Source: Dactylis glomerata
Taxonomy: Eukaryota > Streptophyta > Magnoliopsida > Poales > Poaceae
DNA length: 64,000 nucleotides
Assembly (NCBI GenBank): GCA_007115705.1
Contig: QXEO01001027.1
Span: 1,365,659 to 1,429,658, forward strand
Direction: 5' to 3'
The position numbers and the translations under genes were made by a program. The stretch's first letter is position 1. Each line of letters starts with the position of its first letter. Under the pieces are notes generated by a model, which was not told where the DNA came from, searched no databases, and was given only the letters and a program-made list of their open reading frames with translations. This document shows, in pieces, positions 61,530 through 64,000 of the stretch.

Positions 61530-61980
61530 TATCTAAAATTTTCTAACTAAAATTTGCTAACTAAAATTTGCTAACTACAATTTGCTAACTAAAATTTTCT
61601 AACTACAATTTGCTAACTAAAATTTTCTAACTAAAATTTGCTAACTAAAATTTGCTAACTAAAATTTTCTAACTACAATTTGCTAACTAAAATTTGCTAA
61701 CTAAAATTTTCTAACTACAATTTGCTAACTAAAATTTTCTAACTAAAATTTGCTAACTAAAATTTGCTAACTATAATTTGCTAACTACAATTTGCTAACT
61801 AAAATTTTCTAACTACAATTTGCTAACTAAAATTTTCTAACTAAAATTTGCTAACTAAAATTTGCTAACTAAAATTTTCTAACTACAATTTGCTAACTAA
61901 AATTTTCTAACTAAAATTTGCTAACTAAAATTTGCTAACTATAATTTGCTAACTAAAGTTTGCTAACTTAAATTTTGCTA
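61530..61980. repeat. Minisatellite, CTAACTAAAATTTG family
   Basis: About thirty units of 14 bp (CTAACTAAAATTTG, CTAACTACAATTTG, CTAACTAAAATTTT) are organised in higher-order blocks. A block beginning CTAACTACAATTTGCTAACT recurs several times. Confidence 0.92.
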
Positions 61981-62034
61981 ACCCTAAAAATTAACAAATA
62001 AAAAAAATAAAAAAGAACCTTGCGGCACGGTGGT

Positions 62035-62260
62035 GCGGGCGTGGCCGGGGTGCGCGTGGCCGGGACGTGGCCGGGGTGCGCGTGGCCGGGGTGCGCGTGG
62101 CCGGGGCACGGGCGCGGCGGCGCGTTTGCGCTGGGCGGGCGCGGTGGCACGGCGGGGCGGGCGCGGTGGCGCGGCGGGCGCGGTGGCGCGGCGGGGCGGG
62201 CGCGGTGGCGCGTTTGTGGGGCGGGCGCGGTGGCGCGACGGCGCGGTGACCGGCGGCGGC
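62035..62260. repeat. GC-rich tandem repeats in the TNP1 leader
   Basis: Two units occur: GTGGCCGGGGTGCGC (62043-62110) and GGCGGGCGCGGTGGCGCG (62130-62245). They lie just downstream of the inferred TNP1 transcription start and create long false frames on both strands. Confidence 0.85.
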
Positions 62261-62360
62261 TCAATCCGAAGGGCGGCCGCAACGATCCAGAGAAGCAGTC
62301 CTCGCGCGTCGATCGATCTCGGAAACGGCTAAGTGCGGGAGGAAGAAGAAGAGGGGGGGC

Positions 62361-62367
62361 TTATATA
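62361..62367 (-). promoter_or_regulatory. TATA box of the TNP1 gene
   Basis: The minus strand reads GGGTATATAAGCCC. Transcription would start near 62330, followed by the GC-rich leader, the 5' UTR intron and the ATG at 61165. The hairpin motifs lie immediately upstream. Confidence 0.65.
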
Positions 62368-62375
62368 CCCTCCCC

Positions 62376-62526
62376 CCTTTAGTCCCGGTTGGGGGCTCCA
62401 ACCGGGACTAAAGGGTGCCTTTAGTCCCGGCTCGAGCCCCCAACCGGGACTAAAGGGTTTTGGGCGGTTGGCGCCCGAGCCCCCCCCCTTTAGTCCCGGC
62501 TGGTGGCTCCAGCCGGGACTAAAGGC
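62376..62526. promoter_or_regulatory. Three TTTAGTCCCGG hairpins upstream of the TNP1 TATA box
   Basis: CTTTAGTCCCGGTTGGGGGC pairs with CCAACCGGGACTAAAGG, and two further inverted pairs follow at about 62420-62458 and 62490-62525. The same motif makes up the subterminal repeats at the CACTA end. They sit within 10-160 bp upstream of the TATA box, where a TNP1 protein bound to them could control its own promoter. Confidence 0.6.
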
Positions 62527-62610
62527 GCAATAAATGCGCGCCAAAGCAACAGCAGTTTTTCAGGTTTTCATTTCAAATAGCAATTTTTAATTTTGAATTG
62601 AATTACTAAT

Positions 62611-63392
62611 GTGTATTTTAGAATTTGACAAAACTATAAATATGAAAAGTGTTTGAAATTGAATAACTAATTCAAAACTATTTTCTATTTTCAAAATTAA
62701 TTATTTTAACTATCCAAACTATTAACTAGTTTGCCATTTTCAATTAAAACTATAGTAATTAATATTCTTTTTGTGTATTTTAGAATTTGACAAAACTATA
62801 AATATGAAAAGTGTTTGAAATTGAATAACTAATTCAAAACTATTTTCTATTTTCAAAATTAATTATTTTAACTATCCAAACTATTAACTAGTTTGCCATT
62901 TTCAATTAAAACTATAGCAATTAATATTCTTTTTGTGTATTTTAGAATTTGACAAAACTATAAATATGAAAAGTGTTTGAAATTGAATAACTAATTCAAA
63001 ACTATTTTCTATTTTCAAAATTAATTATTTTAACTATCCAAACTATTAACTAGTTTGCCATTTTCAATTAAAACTATAGCAATTAATATTCTTTTTGTGT
63101 ATTTTAGAATTTGACAAAACTATAAATATGAAAAGTGTTTGAAATTGAATAACTAATTCAAAACTATTTTCTATTTTCAAAATTAATTATTTTAACTATC
63201 CAAACTATTAACTAGTTTGCCATTTTCAATTAAAACTATAGTAATTAATATTCTTTTTGTGTATTTTAGAATTTGACAAAACTATAAATATGAAAAGTGT
63301 TTGAAATTGAATAACTAATTCAAAACTATTTTCTATTTTCAAAATTAATTATTTTAACTATCCAAACTATTAACTAGTTTGCCATTTTCTAT
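62611..63392. repeat. 162-bp AT-rich tandem array, about five copies
   Basis: GTGTATTTTAGAATTTGACA starts at 62611, 62773, 62935, 63097 and 63259, giving an exact period of 162 bp. The last unit is cut short near 63392. Units are almost identical, with a variant base near AACTATAG[TC]AATTAA. The array separates the TNP2 3' end from the TNP1 promoter. Confidence 0.95.
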
Positions 63393-63639
63393 TCCTCTCA
63401 TGATTTTTCATTGAGCCGTTTCCATGCACACCAAATGATGTACAGAGGTACTGGGATGATAACAGCAGAGAAGATGCTGCTTATAGTGAGAATACTGGCT
63501 TTGAGGGGAGGGGCTTTAGGAAGACGCAGCACGGTGTGTAAAAAGAGCAGGACGGGAAAAGAACTAGTGAGAATCTTCATCATGCATTACATACAAGATT
63601 TAATACATTATTATATTATTGCACCAACAATCCTAACTA

Positions 63640-64000
63640 TTATTTCTGTTTTCTTCTAGGTCGTAGCCATGGAGAATCTTCATCATTCAGTAGGATGCTT
63701 GGGTCAGTCTTCACTTTGAAGGGCGGAATTTCATGAAACTTATTATAATCTATTGACATGTCTGTCTTGTCATCTACTCCCACGATGTTTCTTTTCCCTG
63801 AAAGAACTATGTGGCGCTTTGGCTCATCGGACGATGTCTTCTTTTGCTGATTTCTTTTTCTCGTTTTTGTAGACATGTCCTTCACATAGAAAACCTGAGC
63901 GACATCGTTGGCTAGGACGAATGGTTCGTCCATGTACGCAAGATTGTTGAGATCCACTGTTGTCATGCCGTACTTTTGGTCTACAACTACCCCGCCTCCT
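63640..64000 (-). CDS. CACTA TNP2 transposase, C-terminal end (partial)
   Basis: The open frame enters from the right edge and ends at 63640. It reads VDLNNLAYMDEPFVLANDVAQ, FYVKDMSTK, KRHIVLSGKRNIVGVDD and DPSILLNDEDSPWLR, the conserved C-terminal region of plant TNP2 transposases (DUF4216 and tail). The catalytic part lies outside the window. It is transcribed in the same direction as TNP1 and lies upstream of it, which is the usual order in plant CACTA elements of this type. Confidence 0.88.
   Translation of the reverse strand, partial: GGGVVVDQKYGMTTVDLNNLAYMDEPFVLANDVAQVFYVKDMSTKTRKRNQQKKTSSDEPKRHIVLSGKRNIVGVDDKTDMSIDYNKFHEIPPFKVKTDPSILLNDEDSPWLRPRRKQK

Larger units (their letters stand above)
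61174..62021 (-). other. Probable 5' UTR intron of the TNP1 gene
   Basis: A donor (CCGCAAG|GTTC, 62021/62020) and an acceptor (TATTTTGCAG|AAACTATGG, ending at 61172) frame about 850 bp that lie between the TATA box and the ATG. Nearly all of it is simple minisatellite DNA. Confidence 0.5.
56867..64000 (-). mobile_element. CACTA (En/Spm-type) DNA transposon, right part beyond the window
   Basis: Begins CACTAGTGGGGACGG at 56867, preceded by GTA (56864-56866), a possible 3-bp target duplication whose partner is outside the window. The first 210 bp hold repeated TTTAGTCCCGG and CCGGGACTAAAGG subterminal motifs. Two genes run on the minus strand: TNP2 transposase (C-terminus from 63640) and a complete TNP1-Ulp1 gene (61165-57305). 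Promoter hairpins, minisatellites and a 162-bp array lie between them. The gene structure looks undamaged, so the element may be autonomous if the rest of TNP2 is intact. Confidence 0.93.

Noticed and set aside
62020..62382. Long Gly/Arg/Ala frames on both strands
   Set aside because: They come from the GC-rich tandem repeats in the TNP1 leader and have no domain content.
62611..63392. Regular array resembling a CRISPR locus
   Set aside because: Units are contiguous 162-bp tandem repeats without unique spacers, in a plant transposon.

Overview
The window is plant nuclear DNA, almost certainly from a grass of the wheat/barley/oat group (Pooideae). The evidence is the transposon load: LTR elements beginning TGATACGTCTC, a CACTA element rich in TTTAGTCCCGG motifs, Stowaway MITEs with CTCCCTCCG ends and 292-bp SMART LTR elements. 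The few host genes have GC-rich, monocot-style 5' ends. I cannot name the species from sequence alone.

Four host genes look real. They are chloroplast threonine synthase (14437-16005, intronless), a GT14/DUF266 core-2/I-branching type glycosyltransferase (42906-44796, two exons), an organellar-type peptidyl-tRNA hydrolase (45984-49175, eight exons that join without a frame break) and a small DUF7086 protein (50507-51040). All four are on the minus strand. A fifth gene, an AGO4-clade Argonaute (about 6590-11662, minus), is a wreck: frameshifts, lost exon segments, a tandem exon duplication, a missing 3' end and two SMART insertions in exons.

Region by region: 117-4534 is a decayed Mutator-like transposase with a 42-bp in-frame minisatellite; 5.9-6.3 kb is a probable LINE tail; 6.6-11.7 kb is the Argonaute pseudogene; 12.5-13.3 kb is a LINE fragment; 14.4-16.0 kb is threonine synthase; and 16.95-18.7 kb is an LTR element reduced to one LTR plus a stub. 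From 20417 to 42908 there is a three-layer retrotransposon nest of 22.5 kb. Element E2 (TSD GTATT) sits exactly at the stop codon of the glycosyltransferase. Element E1 of the same family (TSD TTCAT) sits inverted inside the 5' LTR of E2. A Gypsy element E3 (TSD GTAAG, LTRs with one difference in 335 bp) sits inside E1. After the glycosyltransferase and peptidyl-tRNA hydrolase come MITEs, an AP2 fragment, the DUF7086 gene, a (TC)40 microsatellite, a LINE 3' half, another LTR element, and finally a CACTA transposon that starts at 56867 and runs off the right edge.

The most interesting features are these. (1) E3 carries an antisense gene for an AT-hook plus B3-domain DNA-binding protein with its own TATA box. 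(2) The LTR terminus of E2 supplies a replacement stop codon, so the glycosyltransferase protein is unchanged by the insertion. (3) The CACTA element has an intact seven-exon TNP1-Ulp1 protease gene whose promoter contains the same hairpin motifs as the transposon end. (4) E1 and E2 lack any pol and carry only one conserved, unrecognised ORF.
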